64,000 nucleotides of DNA from contig NZ_JACJRF010000003.1 in the NCBI RefSeq assembly GCF_014697105.1, positions 124,001 through 188,000 on the forward strand, in the 5' to 3' direction. The notes below the pieces were generated by a model. That model made no database searches and had not been told where the DNA came from. It saw only the letters and a list, made by a program, of their open reading frames with translations. The position numbers and the translations under genes are program-made. Numbering within the stretch: position 1 is the first letter of the stretch; every line of letters starts with the position of its first letter. Shown in pieces: positions 1-9,145 of this stretch. The DNA comes from Anabaena subtropica FACHB-260. Lineage in GTDB: Bacteria > Cyanobacteriota > Cyanobacteriia > Cyanobacteriales > Nostocaceae.

Positions 1-328
1 TCACATTTTCTAGTTGTTTCCGGCTGTTGTTTTCTCCACCTTTCCAGACAACAGGAGCCAAAGCTAAGACCAACATACCGATGTATGCCAAAAGCCCAAA
101 CAAGGCTAATGGCTGTCCGAAAATTGTTGCCCAAGGGCTGGAAAGAACATCATTACAGTTTTTGGCACCAGCCTGTGCCACACAAGCAGCACTACCTCCT
201 GTTAACTTTTCTATAGTTAAGTAGCCGGTAGTTAAGGCACCAAGTCCAGCGATCGCGGCAATTATTAGACGCGACCATTTATGAATCCAAGGAGTAGAAC
301 GGCGGCGAATCATAAATTGCGATTTCAT
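1..328 (-). CDS. Vitamin K epoxide reductase (VKOR) family protein, N-terminal part
   Basis: The frame opens with ATG at 328 on the minus strand and runs off the window start, giving 109 residues of a longer protein. It shows a basic N-terminus, a first membrane segment at about residues 21-38, then a loop with Cys49 and Cys58 followed by SSPWA and a second membrane helix (FGQPLALFGLLAYIG). This matches the N-terminus of bacterial VKOR homologues, in which the loop Cys pair shuttles electrons to a membrane CxxC and quinone. Many cyanobacterial members carry a fused periplasmic thioredoxin domain, which would lie outside this window. By family its role is disulfide-bond formation in periplasmic or lumenal proteins. 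The 65-codon frame on the plus strand here is a shadow. Confidence 0.8.
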   Translation of the reverse strand, partial: MKSQFMIRRRSTPWIHKWSRLIIAAIAGLGALTTGYLTIEKLTGGSAACVAQAGAKNCNDVLSSPWATIFGQPLALFGLLAYIGMLVLALAPVVWKGGENNSRKQLENV

Positions 329-329
329 A

Positions 330-402
330 AGGGGAGTTGGGAATAGGGAATTGGAAATGGGGAGTGGTAATTTCCCTACTCCCTAACGCCACTCCCTATT
401 CC
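330..402. repeat. Short degenerate repeats (STRR-like) between VKOR and btpA
   Basis: Variations of ggggagt/ggaatt/ccctactccc are repeated and partly self-complementary. This is typical Nostoc intergenic short-repeat DNA and no gene is seen. Confidence 0.5.
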
Positions 403-1257
403 CTAAGAATGTAGACTAATTGAGGAAGAAGGAGCAGGCTTACTCTGATCTTTGGAGTTCCAACTCCGACGAGCAGCTTCTACAAATTGACTGACGCGAA
501 TCGGGTCGATTGGTTGCTCGATTCGACCTTGGCGTTTAAGCGAACTAGAAACAATCACACCATTTGCAGCCTGCAACAGTGTAGCAATATTTTCCCAGTT
601 TGCTCCACTACCTATAAATACAGGTGTACCATTGGCAGCATCACAAGCTAGTTCCACATCTTCCTGATTGGGGGGGCTACCAGTAGCCCAGCCAGACAAA
701 ATTACTGCATCTGCCAAACCCCGCTCAATTGTGTCTTTGACTGCAACAGTGAGATTTGGTGAACTCAGTGGTCTAGCGTGTTTCACCAAGACATCAGCCA
801 AGATTTTCACGTCACTACCCAATTCTCGCCGATAGCGGAGTAATTGATGAGCTTCTCCCTCAATTAATCCCTGGTCTGTAGCCATCACCCCAGTCAGGAC
901 GTTGACACGGATAAACTGGGCGCGGACACAGCTAGCGATCGCCATTGCACTTTTACCATCATTTCGCAACACATTTAGCCCTATCGGCAACGTCACCAAA
1001 TTCTGTATCCGTTGCACCACCACAGTCATGGCACTCACAATTGCTGGATCGACCTGACTCTTTGTGAACGGTGCATCGAAAAAATTCTCTACAATAATAC
1101 CGTCCACTCCGCCACTAGCCAGTGCCGTTGCTTCTTGTTCCGCGCGATCAATCACTGCCTTAAGACTTCCTCCCCAACGAGCAGAAGTAGGAAGGGGGAG
1201 CAGATGAACCACGCCAATAATTGGTGTTCGAGTTTTAAATAGCTGATATAAGTCCAC
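403..1257 (-). CDS. btpA: BtpA family protein (photosystem I biogenesis)
   Basis: This is a 284-residue protein with the BtpA/SgcQ-type sequence: TPIIGVVHLLPLP near the start, GGVDGIIVENF, then IRVNVLTG, ILADVLVKHA and VFIGSGANWENI. The fold is a TIM-barrel-like one. In cyanobacteria BtpA is a thylakoid-associated factor needed for stable accumulation of the photosystem I reaction-centre proteins PsaA and PsaB. The open frame extends to 1575, but the extra ~106 codons are low-complexity, Arg/Ser-rich and come from a dispersed palindromic repeat, so they are unlikely to be protein. I therefore chose GTG at 1257, which gives an N-terminus starting directly before DLYQLFK and a length near the family norm. 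A start at another codon close by is possible. Confidence 0.88.
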   Translation of the reverse strand: MDLYQLFKTRTPIIGVVHLLPLPTSARWGGSLKAVIDRAEQEATALASGGVDGIIVENFFDAPFTKSQVDPAIVSAMTVVVQRIQNLVTLPIGLNVLRNDGKSAMAIASCVRAQFIRVNVLTGVMATDQGLIEGEAHQLLRYRRELGSDVKILADVLVKHARPLSSPNLTVAVKDTIERGLADAVILSGWATGSPPNQEDVELACDAANGTPVFIGSGANWENIATLLQAANGVIVSSSLKRQGRIEQPIDPIRVSQFVEAARRSWNSKDQSKPAPSSSISLHS

Positions 1258-1379
1258 GTCTTTAATTGTTGTCAGGAATTGGGGATTAGATACTGGGGAT
1301 TGGTCAAAATTGGGAATTGGGGCTGGGGGACACAGGAGAAGAGAGTCTTTGTGTAAGTTTTCCGCTCTGTTCCCTGCTA

Positions 1380-1510
1380 CGCCACTTGCTCCAATTGGGG
1401 AGGCCCCTTCTCTACGTTCCCTACGGGACGCTCTGCGTAGCTTGCTTCTCCGTAGGAGTACGCGGAGCGTGTCAGAGACAGAGGCTTGTGCCAACGCGCA
1501 GAGTCTAGCA
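1380..1510. repeat. Dispersed palindromic repeat cluster upstream of btpA
   Basis: The stretch contains nested inverted segments such as CTACGTTCCCTACGGGACGC and TCTCCGTAGGAGTACGCGGAG, of the kind scattered between genes in Nostoc genomes. It creates an artificial upstream extension of the btpA reading frame. Confidence 0.6.
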
Positions 1511-1654
1511 GAGAAGACCGCAGTGGCTCTCCTGCTCCCCTGCTTTTCATCTCCCTCACCCCCAGCCTCTATCACTAAATTCCGGTTTCTACAGGCTATT
1601 TTACTGCCTCCTCCTGAAGACAGAATTTAGCGTAAAACTTACCATAAGATATGT

Positions 1655-1660
1655 TAAGAT
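1655..1660 (+). promoter_or_regulatory. Candidate -10 box of the structured RNA
   Basis: TAAGAT stands about seven bases before 1667, where the predicted RNA's closing stem begins. No convincing -35 box is seen. Confidence 0.4.
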
Positions 1661-1666
1661 AAAACC

Positions 1667-1840
1667 TGGCTACAAGAGGAGTTTGCCACTCACAACACGC
1701 AAGGCAGCTTCCTGTGGTTTAGGCACATCGCCTACGTATCATCGTAGGTCAAGCCTAATCATCAGGGTAGCATTACTGCTTCATTGGGCGTAGTCGCAAG
1801 TGCGATTTCCCTGAGGGTAGCGACTTCTCAAAAACAGCCC
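1667..1840 (+). ncRNA. Candidate structured non-coding RNA, 6S-like in outline
   Basis: This noncoding stretch folds well by eye. The 5' end (GGCT at 1668-1671, GAGGAG at 1676-1681) pairs with the 3' end (CTTCTC at 1824-1829, AGCC at 1836-1839), giving an interrupted closing stem around a large open middle. Inside is a two-tier hairpin, TTAGGC 1719-1724 with GCCTAA 1753-1758 enclosing CCTACG 1731-1736 with CGTAGG 1743-1748, and a small hairpin TCGC 1794-1797 with GCGA 1802-1805. A -10 box lies at the right distance upstream. A length of about 175 nt with closed ends and an open centre resembles 6S RNA, the RNA that binds RNA polymerase, but I do not recognise the sequence itself. It could also be a 5' leader of rimO or a different small RNA. 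Confidence 0.45.
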
Positions 1841-2154
1841 TTTGGGCGGCTTCCCGACGGGTAAATTAACAAAGCACACGCTGCGGTAGTGTAAAATACC
1901 AATAGGCGAATTGTTAACAAAAATTTAAAGTGTCGGATTTATCTTAAGACACTAAGATTTACCCTGGGATACAAACTACTAATAGAAACATCATAACATG
2001 ACCTTAAATGGTAGAGGTCAGAGGTTTAAAGGCAGTTGTTGACAGTGGATATACCCCACCAGATTGCTGTCATTCAAGGGTGCGAATTACAAAGAGCGAG
2101 AATATCGTACTTTGTGTTTAATAACAAGAAAAAACTGGAAGTTTTTTTCAAAAT

Positions 2155-3477
2155 ATGGGTGAAAAGCCAACAATAGCAATTTCTCACTTGGGCTGTGAGA
2201 AAAATCGGATTGATACAGAACATATGTTAGGACTGCTGGTAAAAGCAGGCTATGGTGTAGATACAAATGAAGAGTTAGCCGATTATGTAATAGTTAATAC
2301 TTGTAGTTTTATCGCAGCTGCAAGGGAAGAATCTGTGAGAACCTTAGTAGAACTCGCAGAAGCCAACAAAAAAATAGTGATTACAGGCTGCATGGCGCAG
2401 CACTTCCAAGAACAGTTGTTGGAAGAGTTACCCGAAGCAGTGGCTGTAGTTGGTACAGGTGACTACCATAAAATAGTTAACGTCATTGAGCGAGCAGAGC
2501 AAGGTGAACGGGTTAAACTAGTTAGTGCCGAACCGATTTATATTGCTGATGAAACTACACCACGCTACCGCACTACTACCGAAGGTGTCGCTTATCTGCG
2601 AGTAGCAGAAGGTTGTGATTACCGTTGTGCATTTTGCATAATTCCCCACTTACGCGGGAACCAACGATCGCGTACTATAGAATCTATAGTTGCTGAGACC
2701 GAGCAACTAGTCGCTCAAGGGGTGCAAGAGATCATCCTAATTTCCCAAATCACCACCAACTACGGGTTGGATGTTTATGGTAAGCCCAAATTAGCCGAAC
2801 TATTGCGTGCTTTAGGGAAAATTAATGTACCTTGGATTAGGATGCACTATGCCTATCCTACGGGATTGACACCGGATGTGATAGCGGCAATTCAAGAAAC
2901 ACCAAACGTCTTACCATATCTAGATTTGCCCTTACAACATTCTCACAGCGAAGTTCTCCGTGCCATGAACCGTCCCTGGCAAGGGCGAGTCAACGATGAA
3001 ATTATCGAGCGCCTCAAAATAGCCATTCCAGGTGCTGTGTTACGGACAACATTTATAGTAGGCTTCCCTGGAGAAACAGAAGCACAGTTTGAGCATTTAC
3101 TAGAGTTCGTCCAACGGCATGAGTTTGATCATGTGGGCGTTTTCACCTTTTCCGCAGAAGAGGGAACCCCCGCTTACAAGCTACCCAACCAACTACCCCA
3201 AGAGGTTATGGATGAACGCCGCGATCGCCTCATGGCACTCCAGCAACCCATTTCTTGGCGAAAAAATCAGCAAGAAGTCGGCAAAATAGTTGAAGTCCTG
3301 ATTGAACAAGAAAACCCTGAAAGTGGGAAATTAATTGGTCGTTCTGGCAGATTTTCTCCAGAAGTCGATGGTCAGGTCTACGTTGATGGAGAGGCGAAGC
3401 TAGGAACCATCGTCCCTGTGAAAATTCACAGCGCCGATGAGTATGACCTCTTTGGTCAAGTTGTCAGTCATAACTGA
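2155..3477 (+). CDS. rimO: Ribosomal protein uS12 methylthiotransferase RimO
   Basis: This 440-residue radical-SAM enzyme adds a methylthio group to an Asp of ribosomal protein S12. The N-terminal UPF0004 domain has [11 protein letters not shown] with the first cluster Cys, and further Cys in NTCSF and ITGCMAQH. The radical-SAM motif is CDYRCAFC (CxxxCxxC), followed by [15 protein letters not shown] is typical of the TIM barrel. A TRAM domain closes the protein ([19 protein letters not shown] onward). The length agrees with the family. The start ATG at 2155 precedes the conserved SHLGC block by about 10 residues. The helicase gene follows 69 bases after the stop on the same strand. Confidence 0.96.
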   Translation: MGEKPTIAISHLGCEKNRIDTEHMLGLLVKAGYGVDTNEELADYVIVNTCSFIAAAREESVRTLVELAEANKKIVITGCMAQHFQEQLLEELPEAVAVVGTGDYHKIVNVIERAEQGERVKLVSAEPIYIADETTPRYRTTTEGVAYLRVAEGCDYRCAFCIIPHLRGNQRSRTIESIVAETEQLVAQGVQEIILISQITTNYGLDVYGKPKLAELLRALGKINVPWIRMHYAYPTGLTPDVIAAIQETPNVLPYLDLPLQHSHSEVLRAMNRPWQGRVNDEIIERLKIAIPGAVLRTTFIVGFPGETEAQFEHLLEFVQRHEFDHVGVFTFSAEEGTPAYKLPNQLPQEVMDERRDRLMALQQPISWRKNQQEVGKIVEVLIEQENPESGKLIGRSGRFSPEVDGQVYVDGEAKLGTIVPVKIHSADEYDLFGQVVSHN

Positions 3478-3546
3478 TTGCTGACAAGTGATACAAAGTT
3501 TCAGTTTACAAATCTAAAAGCAAAAAAACAAAATCGAGGAGAATTG

Positions 3547-5091
3547 ATGAATTTATCGTTTCAAGAACTAGGAATTTCCCAGGAACGCGTAGAACACTTA
3601 GAAACAATGGGTTTTACCGCACCTACAAATATCCAAGTTCAAGCCATTCCCCAACTATTGTCAGGTCGGGATGTGGTTGGTCAATCACAAACAGGTACAG
3701 GTAAAACAGCAGCATTTTCACTGCCAATTTTAGAGCGGTTAGATGTTCAACAAAAAGCAGTACAAGCAATAGTTTTAACCCCAACCCGTGAATTAGCAAT
3801 TCAAGTCCACGATGCGATCGCTCAATTCGTTGGTAACAGTGGATTGCGGACTTTAGCAATTTATGGAGGTCAATCAATTGACCGCCAAATGTTACAACTC
3901 AAACGCGGCGCGCAAATCGTCGTTGGTACACCAGGACGGGTAATTGACTTGCTAGAACGAGGTAACTTGAAGCTAGATCAAGTCAAGTGGTTCGTATTGG
4001 ATGAAGCTGATGAAATGTTGAGCATGGGCTTTATCGACGATGTAGAGAAAATTCTTTCTCAAGCACCCCAAGACCGTCAGACAGCTTTATTCTCAGCTAC
4101 GATGCCACCATCAATTCGGATGCTGGTCAACAAATTTTTGCGATCGCCTGTCACTGTCACCGTCGAACAGCCAAAAGCTACACCCAACAAAATCAACCAG
4201 GTAGCTTATCTCATCCCCCGTCATTGGACAAAAGCCAGAGCCTTACAGCCAATTCTGGAAATGGAAGACCCAGAAACAGCTTTAATCTTTGTTCGTACCA
4301 GACGCACCGCCGCCGAACTCACCAGCCAACTGCAAGCAGCTGGTCACAGTGTGGATGAATATCACGGTGACTTATCCCAACAAGCACGGGAACGCCTACT
4401 AACTCGGTTCCGCAGTCGTCAAGTGCGCTGGGTAGTAGCAACCGACATTGCTGCACGAGGCTTGGATGTAGATCAACTATCTCATGTGATCAACTACGAC
4501 CTACCCGATAGCGTCGAAACCTACGTCCACCGGATTGGTCGTACTGGTCGTGCTGGTAAAGAAGGTACAGCAATTACCTTAGTACAACCCTTTGAGCGTC
4601 GCAAACAGCAAATATTTGAACGCCACGTCCGGCAAAATTGGCAATTGCTTTCTATCCCCACCAGGGCGCAAATCGAAGCACGCCACATCCTGAAATTGCA
4701 AGAACAAGTCAGAGAAGCCTTAGCTGGTGAGCGTTTGGCTTCCTTCTTGCCCATTGTCAGCGAATTGATCGAGAAATATGATGCTCAAGCGATCGCCGCA
4801 GCCGCACTACAAATCGCTTACGATCAAACTCGTCCCGCTTGGTTAAGCACCGAGATGGAAATTCCCGAAGAAACCGCCTCTACTCCCAAGCCCAAACTTG
4901 GCAAGCGTCGTGAGTTCTCCGGTGACAGAGACAGAGGTCGTTCCAATTGGAATAAATCTGACAATAACAACAGCGACGACGAAAGACGCGGTAGTCCCAA
5001 GCCCAAATTACGGACTGGTCGCCGTGAACCTTCTGTTACACCCGGTAATCCCAAGTTAGGTTCACCTGCTGCTAGAGAATCAGCTTCCTAG
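3547..5091 (+). CDS. DEAD-box ATP-dependent RNA helicase
   Basis: This is a 514-residue DEAD-box helicase. It shows the Q motif region (FTAPTNIQVQAIP), motif I SQTGTGKT, Ia PTRELA, motif II VLDEADEM, motif III SAT, motif IV LIFVRTRR, motif V ATDIAARGLD and motif VI HRIGRTGRAG. The C-terminal 80-odd residues are polar and basic with repeats of PKPKLG and RGR, suited to RNA binding. It most resembles the cyanobacterial cold- or redox-induced CrhR/CrhB-type helicases, but I cannot tell which. The frame is open further upstream, yet ATG 3547 is preceded by a strong ribosome site GAGGAG at 3536-3541, so this start is clear. Confidence 0.95.
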   Translation: MNLSFQELGISQERVEHLETMGFTAPTNIQVQAIPQLLSGRDVVGQSQTGTGKTAAFSLPILERLDVQQKAVQAIVLTPTRELAIQVHDAIAQFVGNSGLRTLAIYGGQSIDRQMLQLKRGAQIVVGTPGRVIDLLERGNLKLDQVKWFVLDEADEMLSMGFIDDVEKILSQAPQDRQTALFSATMPPSIRMLVNKFLRSPVTVTVEQPKATPNKINQVAYLIPRHWTKARALQPILEMEDPETALIFVRTRRTAAELTSQLQAAGHSVDEYHGDLSQQARERLLTRFRSRQVRWVVATDIAARGLDVDQLSHVINYDLPDSVETYVHRIGRTGRAGKEGTAITLVQPFERRKQQIFERHVRQNWQLLSIPTRAQIEARHILKLQEQVREALAGERLASFLPIVSELIEKYDAQAIAAAALQIAYDQTRPAWLSTEMEIPEETASTPKPKLGKRREFSGDRDRGRSNWNKSDNNNSDDERRGSPKPKLRTGRREPSVTPGNPKLGSPAARESAS

Positions 5092-5229
5092 AGTGCTGAA
5101 TACTGAGTTTTGAGTGCTGAGTAGTAAATAAATATTATTTAGATTTATCTCAGAACTCATCAATTGCAGCACCTAACTGTTTTGATCAGCTTGTAGGAAC
5201 ATAGATATAAATGGATTATTTCTACTCTT

Positions 5230-5808
5230 ATGTTCACAATCTCAGACTTAGAGCAGCTACAAGCTGAACATCCAGAATGGCAGATGGAACTGGTAGACGG
5301 AAGTATTTTGGTTATGGGGCCATCTGATTATATTTCAGAAGAAATAGGCGTAGAGTTTGCGCGGCAACTAGCTAATTGGGTTCGCCCACGTAAACTAGGA
5401 CGAGTAACCGGTTCCAGCGCTGGTTTTATTCTGCCGAGACTGGAAACGGAAAATGGTATCGAATCTGATATCGAAAAACGTAATCTCCGCGCTCCTGATG
5501 TATCTTTTGTGCGTGCAGAGAGATTAAAAATCAGCAAACGTGATTTTGTAGAATTAGTACCTGACTTGATGATAGAGATTAAGTCTAAATCAGATCGCAT
5601 CAAGCCACTAGAAGAAAAAATTCAATTATTTTTACAACTGGGGTCTACTGTGGGGATTCTCATTGACCCAGATAAATTAACATTAACTGTTTACCGAATT
5701 AATCAAGAGCCGATAATTTTAAAAAATAACGATAAGTTAACATTACCTGATCTACTTCCAGGTTGGGAGCTAACAGTATCAGAAATTTGGCCTCCTGTGT
5801 TTGAGTGA
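5230..5808 (+). CDS. Uma2 family PD-(D/E)XK endonuclease-like protein
   Basis: This 192-residue protein belongs to the Uma2/DUF820 family, which is greatly expanded in cyanobacteria. The nuclease-fold landmarks are visible: RAPDVSFV with the metal-binding Asp, then PDLMIEIKSKSD with the E-x-K pair, and EEKIQLFLQLGS. The biological substrate of Uma2 proteins is generally unknown, so DNA cleavage is an inference from the fold. The gene stands alone between the helicase and a convergent aldo/keto reductase. A second unrelated-position member lies at 46849-47571. Confidence 0.88.
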   Translation: MFTISDLEQLQAEHPEWQMELVDGSILVMGPSDYISEEIGVEFARQLANWVRPRKLGRVTGSSAGFILPRLETENGIESDIEKRNLRAPDVSFVRAERLKISKRDFVELVPDLMIEIKSKSDRIKPLEEKIQLFLQLGSTVGILIDPDKLTLTVYRINQEPIILKNNDKLTLPDLLPGWELTVSEIWPPVFE

Positions 5809-5828
5809 GAGAAGCGGGTGTTCAGATA

Positions 5829-5852
5829 CCCGACTTTTTTAAAAAAGTCGGG
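5829..5852. repeat. Hairpin repeat, copy 1 (possible bidirectional terminator)
   Basis: CCCGACTTTTTT at 5829-5840 is followed directly by its complement. It lies between two convergent genes and so may stop transcription from both sides. The same hairpin family recurs at 13050 and 14414. Confidence 0.6.
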
Positions 5853-5922
5853 GGTCTATGACTTATCAGCAGAGGTATGGGGAAGAAATTCAACCCAATC
5901 CACAGTCCCCGATACCTAACCG

Positions 5923-6870
5923 CTATTTCCAAGGACGACTAACTATTTCTAAATCCTGAATTTCTTCATCGCTTAATTTCCAGCCTAAAGCGCCTGCATT
6001 TTGTCGTACTTGCTGGGCAGTTTTTACTCCCGCAATGGGAATCACATTACCTTGAGCGATTAACCAATTTAAAGCAACTTGGGCAGGAGTGCGATCGTAT
6101 TTTTCCCCCAAGCTACGTAACAGAGATATCACAGGTGCGATTTTTTGCAACCCGTCTTTATTAAATCTTGGGTCTATGCTTCTAGCACCAGTTGGACTTT
6201 CACCCCTTTCAGCCGAGTATTTGCCTGTAAGTAATCCTTGTGCCAAAGGACTGTAAGCCAAAATAGTTACACCCAACTCATGGGCAGTACCTAAAATTCC
6301 GTTAGTTTCTATTTGGCGACTTAATAAAGAATAGCGGACTTGATTCACCGCTAAAGGCACACCCTTAGCCGCTAATATTTGATGAGCTTCCCGCATTTGT
6401 GATGCTGAATAATTACTGACACCAACTGCGGCAATTCTCCCCCGCTTCACTTCGTCAGCCAGGGTGTTTAATAAAGTTTCTTGACTTAATAAAAAAGCAA
6501 ATGGCCAATGCACTTGATATAAGTCTACACACTCTAGTTGCAGCCGCTTGAGGCTGTCTGTTAAAGCATCAGAAACAGACTGACTTGTAAATCGCCAAGG
6601 TAAGGGGCCAAATTTTGTGGCAATTTGTACGGGTTGCTGTGCTTGTTTGACAAATTGTCCTAACAATTCTTCTGATAGTCCCAGTCCGTAAACCTCTGCT
6701 GTATCAAAGAAAGTAATACCTGCTTCTAGAGCTGCGGTGAATGCTTCTTGTATCTGTTCCGGGCCGTAGCCATTGCCATAATTCCAAAAAAGTTTATCAC
6801 CCCAAGCCCAAGTTCCAATGCAAAGGGGTGTGACGGTAGGGCCATTTTTCCCTAAAGTGATTGTTTCCAC
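5923..6870 (-). CDS. Aldo/keto reductase
   Basis: This is a 315-residue NADPH-dependent aldo/keto reductase. The catalytic tetrad is visible: Asp and Tyr in FFDTAEVYG, Lys in IATKFG, and His in LYQVHWP. The C-terminal cofactor-binding part has VIPIAGVKTAQQVRQNAGALGW. The substrate is unknown, and members of this family reduce a range of aldehydes and ketones in the cytoplasm. The start codon is GTG at 6870. It stands alone, convergent with the Uma2 gene. Confidence 0.93.
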   Translation of the reverse strand: METITLGKNGPTVTPLCIGTWAWGDKLFWNYGNGYGPEQIQEAFTAALEAGITFFDTAEVYGLGLSEELLGQFVKQAQQPVQIATKFGPLPWRFTSQSVSDALTDSLKRLQLECVDLYQVHWPFAFLLSQETLLNTLADEVKRGRIAAVGVSNYSASQMREAHQILAAKGVPLAVNQVRYSLLSRQIETNGILGTAHELGVTILAYSPLAQGLLTGKYSAERGESPTGARSIDPRFNKDGLQKIAPVISLLRSLGEKYDRTPAQVALNWLIAQGNVIPIAGVKTAQQVRQNAGALGWKLSDEEIQDLEIVSRPWK

Positions 6871-6974
6871 GATCGCCAGATTTAATTTAGTTACATTTCT
6901 TTACTTTTTTAGTGTAACGCTGGCAAAGTGAATGTGTTTAGTAAAAAAAATAGCTTCTATGACCGTTTTCATGC

Positions 6975-8027
6975 TTAAGCTACTTGAAAATTACTTTCTT
7001 CTTCTACCAGTTCATAACCATGAGTTAATTTTTCCGTAGCTCTGTCAATCAAATCCAAACCTTGTTGGACTGTTTCAATCACACTTAACTGTCCACGTAA
7101 CTCAGCAGCACCGACGAAACCCTTAGCATACCAAGTCATGTGCTTGCGGGCTTGACGGACACCGCGATCGCCTTTATATTCCCATAAGGCTTGTAAATGA
7201 TCTCTGGCACATTCCAAACGTTGAATTGGGGTCGGTGCTGGTAAAATTTCCCCAGTTTTTAAGAAGTGGTCAATTTCTCCCACCAAAAAGGGATAACCCA
7301 AAGTCCCACGGGAACACATCACACCATCAGCACCCGTTTGTTCTAAACATTTCACCGCCGATTCCACAGAGAATATATCGCCATTACCAATCACCGGGAT
7401 GGAAAGTATTTCTTTGACACGGGCTATCCATTCCCAGCGAGCGTTACCATTGTAACCTTGAGCGCGGGTGCGTCCATGCACAGTAATCATTTGCGCTCCC
7501 GCATCTTCCATCCGCTTGGCAAAATCGAGAATGGTAATTTCTCTGTCATTCCAACCAATCCGGGTTTTTACGGTGACCGGCACATTCACAGCTTTGACAA
7601 CTTCCCTTACAATGGCTTCTGCAACTTCCGGCTGTCGTAATAAAGAAGAACCGCCACCATTTTTGGTAATTTTATTTACCGGACACCCCATATTAATATC
7701 AATCGTATCAGCACCCTCAGCAACAGCTTTGATTGCTGCTTCTGCGAGGAAATCGGGGCGACAGTCAAACAACTGAATGCTAATTGGTCGCTCGTTTGGG
7801 TCTACCTCCATAATTTTTGGTAACTGCTTGACATAGTGTAAACCCGTAGCATTCACCATTTCCGTGTACATCATCGAATCTGGTGCATAGCGACGTACCA
7901 AGCGGCGAAACACCATATCTGTCACCCCCGACAAAGGCGACTGAAGGACTCGGCTTTTAACTGCGAATGAGCCGATTTTTAGGGGTTGGGAAAGTCTAGC
8001 TTGTAGGTTGGGGGACAGAGTAACCAT
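6975..8027 (-). CDS. dusB: tRNA-dihydrouridine synthase (DusB-type)
   Basis: This 350-residue flavoenzyme reduces uridine to dihydrouridine in the D-loop of tRNA. It shows the Dus family TIM barrel with QSPLSGVTDMVFR, the catalytic-Cys motif INMGCPVNKITKNGGGSSLL, VTVKTRIGW, ITVHGRTRAQGY, PVIGNGDI and GVMCSRG. The C-terminal helical domain is present (RQARKHMTWYAKGF). The length is normal. ATG at 8027 starts 32 residues before the first conserved block. The assignment as DusB-type rather than another Dus subgroup rests on overall resemblance. The MBL gene lies 35 bases upstream on the same strand, so the two may be cotranscribed. Confidence 0.93.
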   Translation of the reverse strand: MVTLSPNLQARLSQPLKIGSFAVKSRVLQSPLSGVTDMVFRRLVRRYAPDSMMYTEMVNATGLHYVKQLPKIMEVDPNERPISIQLFDCRPDFLAEAAIKAVAEGADTIDINMGCPVNKITKNGGGSSLLRQPEVAEAIVREVVKAVNVPVTVKTRIGWNDREITILDFAKRMEDAGAQMITVHGRTRAQGYNGNARWEWIARVKEILSIPVIGNGDIFSVESAVKCLEQTGADGVMCSRGTLGYPFLVGEIDHFLKTGEILPAPTPIQRLECARDHLQALWEYKGDRGVRQARKHMTWYAKGFVGAAELRGQLSVIETVQQGLDLIDRATEKLTHGYELVEEESNFQVA

Positions 8028-8062
8028 AGAGGCAATTCAAAATACCAAATCAATCTTAACTG

Positions 8063-8959
8063 TTAACTGTTGAAGGTTAAAGGTTGACGCTCATCAGTCA
8101 TTAACTCAATACACTTGTGCATCTGCTGACGCATCGTATCAATATCAGCATGAAAGCGTCGTCCATGTCCTGGTAATACCCACTCAAATGAGTAATCAGC
8201 TAATCGGCGCATGGACTTAATTTGTTCTGCCCAAGAATACCAGCATACATCATGAAAGGCGGTCAATTGTTGCCGAGTTCCCGACCATGCAAGATGATCA
8301 CCCGTAAACAGAAACTTATTTTTGTATAGTAAAACTGTGTGTCCTTTAGTGTGACCAGGAACGGGAATAATTAATATATCTGGTTGTAAAGTAAATGCTT
8401 CCGAACCAGTTAATTGGATTTCTACGTTCCGAGTTCCCGCAGAAATTTCATCAGCGTGCAAGATACGCTGACAGTGAAAATGTTCAGCAAACCTTTGATG
8501 ATCAGCCACATCATCTTGATGAGTTAAATACATATATTTTATTCCCCCCATCGCCTCTATGCGTTTCACTAAAGGCGGTGTAAATCGAGGAGAATCTACT
8601 AAGATATTTCCTTGTGACTGTTGAATTAAATAACTAGCAGCACCATAGGATTTTTCGGAATGATAGCCACAGTGATAAATATTTTCAGCGACTAAAATGG
8701 GAAAACTTTCCTGAGCAATTTTGATATCTTTGGGTTTTTCAACTGTACCAATGGAACTGGTAGGACAAGATAAAAGTGCTTGCAGTGCGGCTAATCTTTC
8801 TGTCTCGTTTGTTGGTTGATGATATACTGCCGACATTTCATCAACACGATGAAAAACATCCGGTGTCATCCAGCGACAGGTATCACAATCAATACAGGTA
8901 GTATCTACATAAAAATCGCCGGGAGTATTTTGGGGGCGACGAAGATTTACATGAGCCAT
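8063..8959 (-). CDS. Ferredoxin-like domain fused to metallo-beta-lactamase fold protein
   Basis: This 298-residue protein has an N-terminal stretch with CIDCDTC, resembling a 4Fe-4S ferredoxin-type segment, followed by CPTSSIGTV, which may supply the last ligand. A metallo-beta-lactamase domain follows, with THQDDVADH, GHTKGHTV, FTGDHLAW and LPGHGRRF as the metal-binding motifs. The fusion is known in cyanobacteria and plants, and its substrate is not established. A role in redox or detoxification chemistry is a guess from the fold. It lies upstream of dusB on the same strand. Confidence 0.85.
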   Translation of the reverse strand: MAHVNLRRPQNTPGDFYVDTTCIDCDTCRWMTPDVFHRVDEMSAVYHQPTNETERLAALQALLSCPTSSIGTVEKPKDIKIAQESFPILVAENIYHCGYHSEKSYGAASYLIQQSQGNILVDSPRFTPPLVKRIEAMGGIKYMYLTHQDDVADHQRFAEHFHCQRILHADEISAGTRNVEIQLTGSEAFTLQPDILIIPVPGHTKGHTVLLYKNKFLFTGDHLAWSGTRQQLTAFHDVCWYSWAEQIKSMRRLADYSFEWVLPGHGRRFHADIDTMRQQMHKCIELMTDERQPLTFNS

Positions 8960-9145
8960 AGTACACCTCTGTGTGCCAAGCTAACTGCTAGGCTGTTAAC
9001 CAACCCTGATTCCACCAGCCTAACAAAAACCACTTCCAACTATCACCATCACTAGAGATATAGCGTTTCTCAATCCACTAAGTTACTAAGTAAAAATCCT
9101 CCGCGCCCCTCCGCGCTTTCCTCCGCGCCCCTCTGCGTTTAAAGG

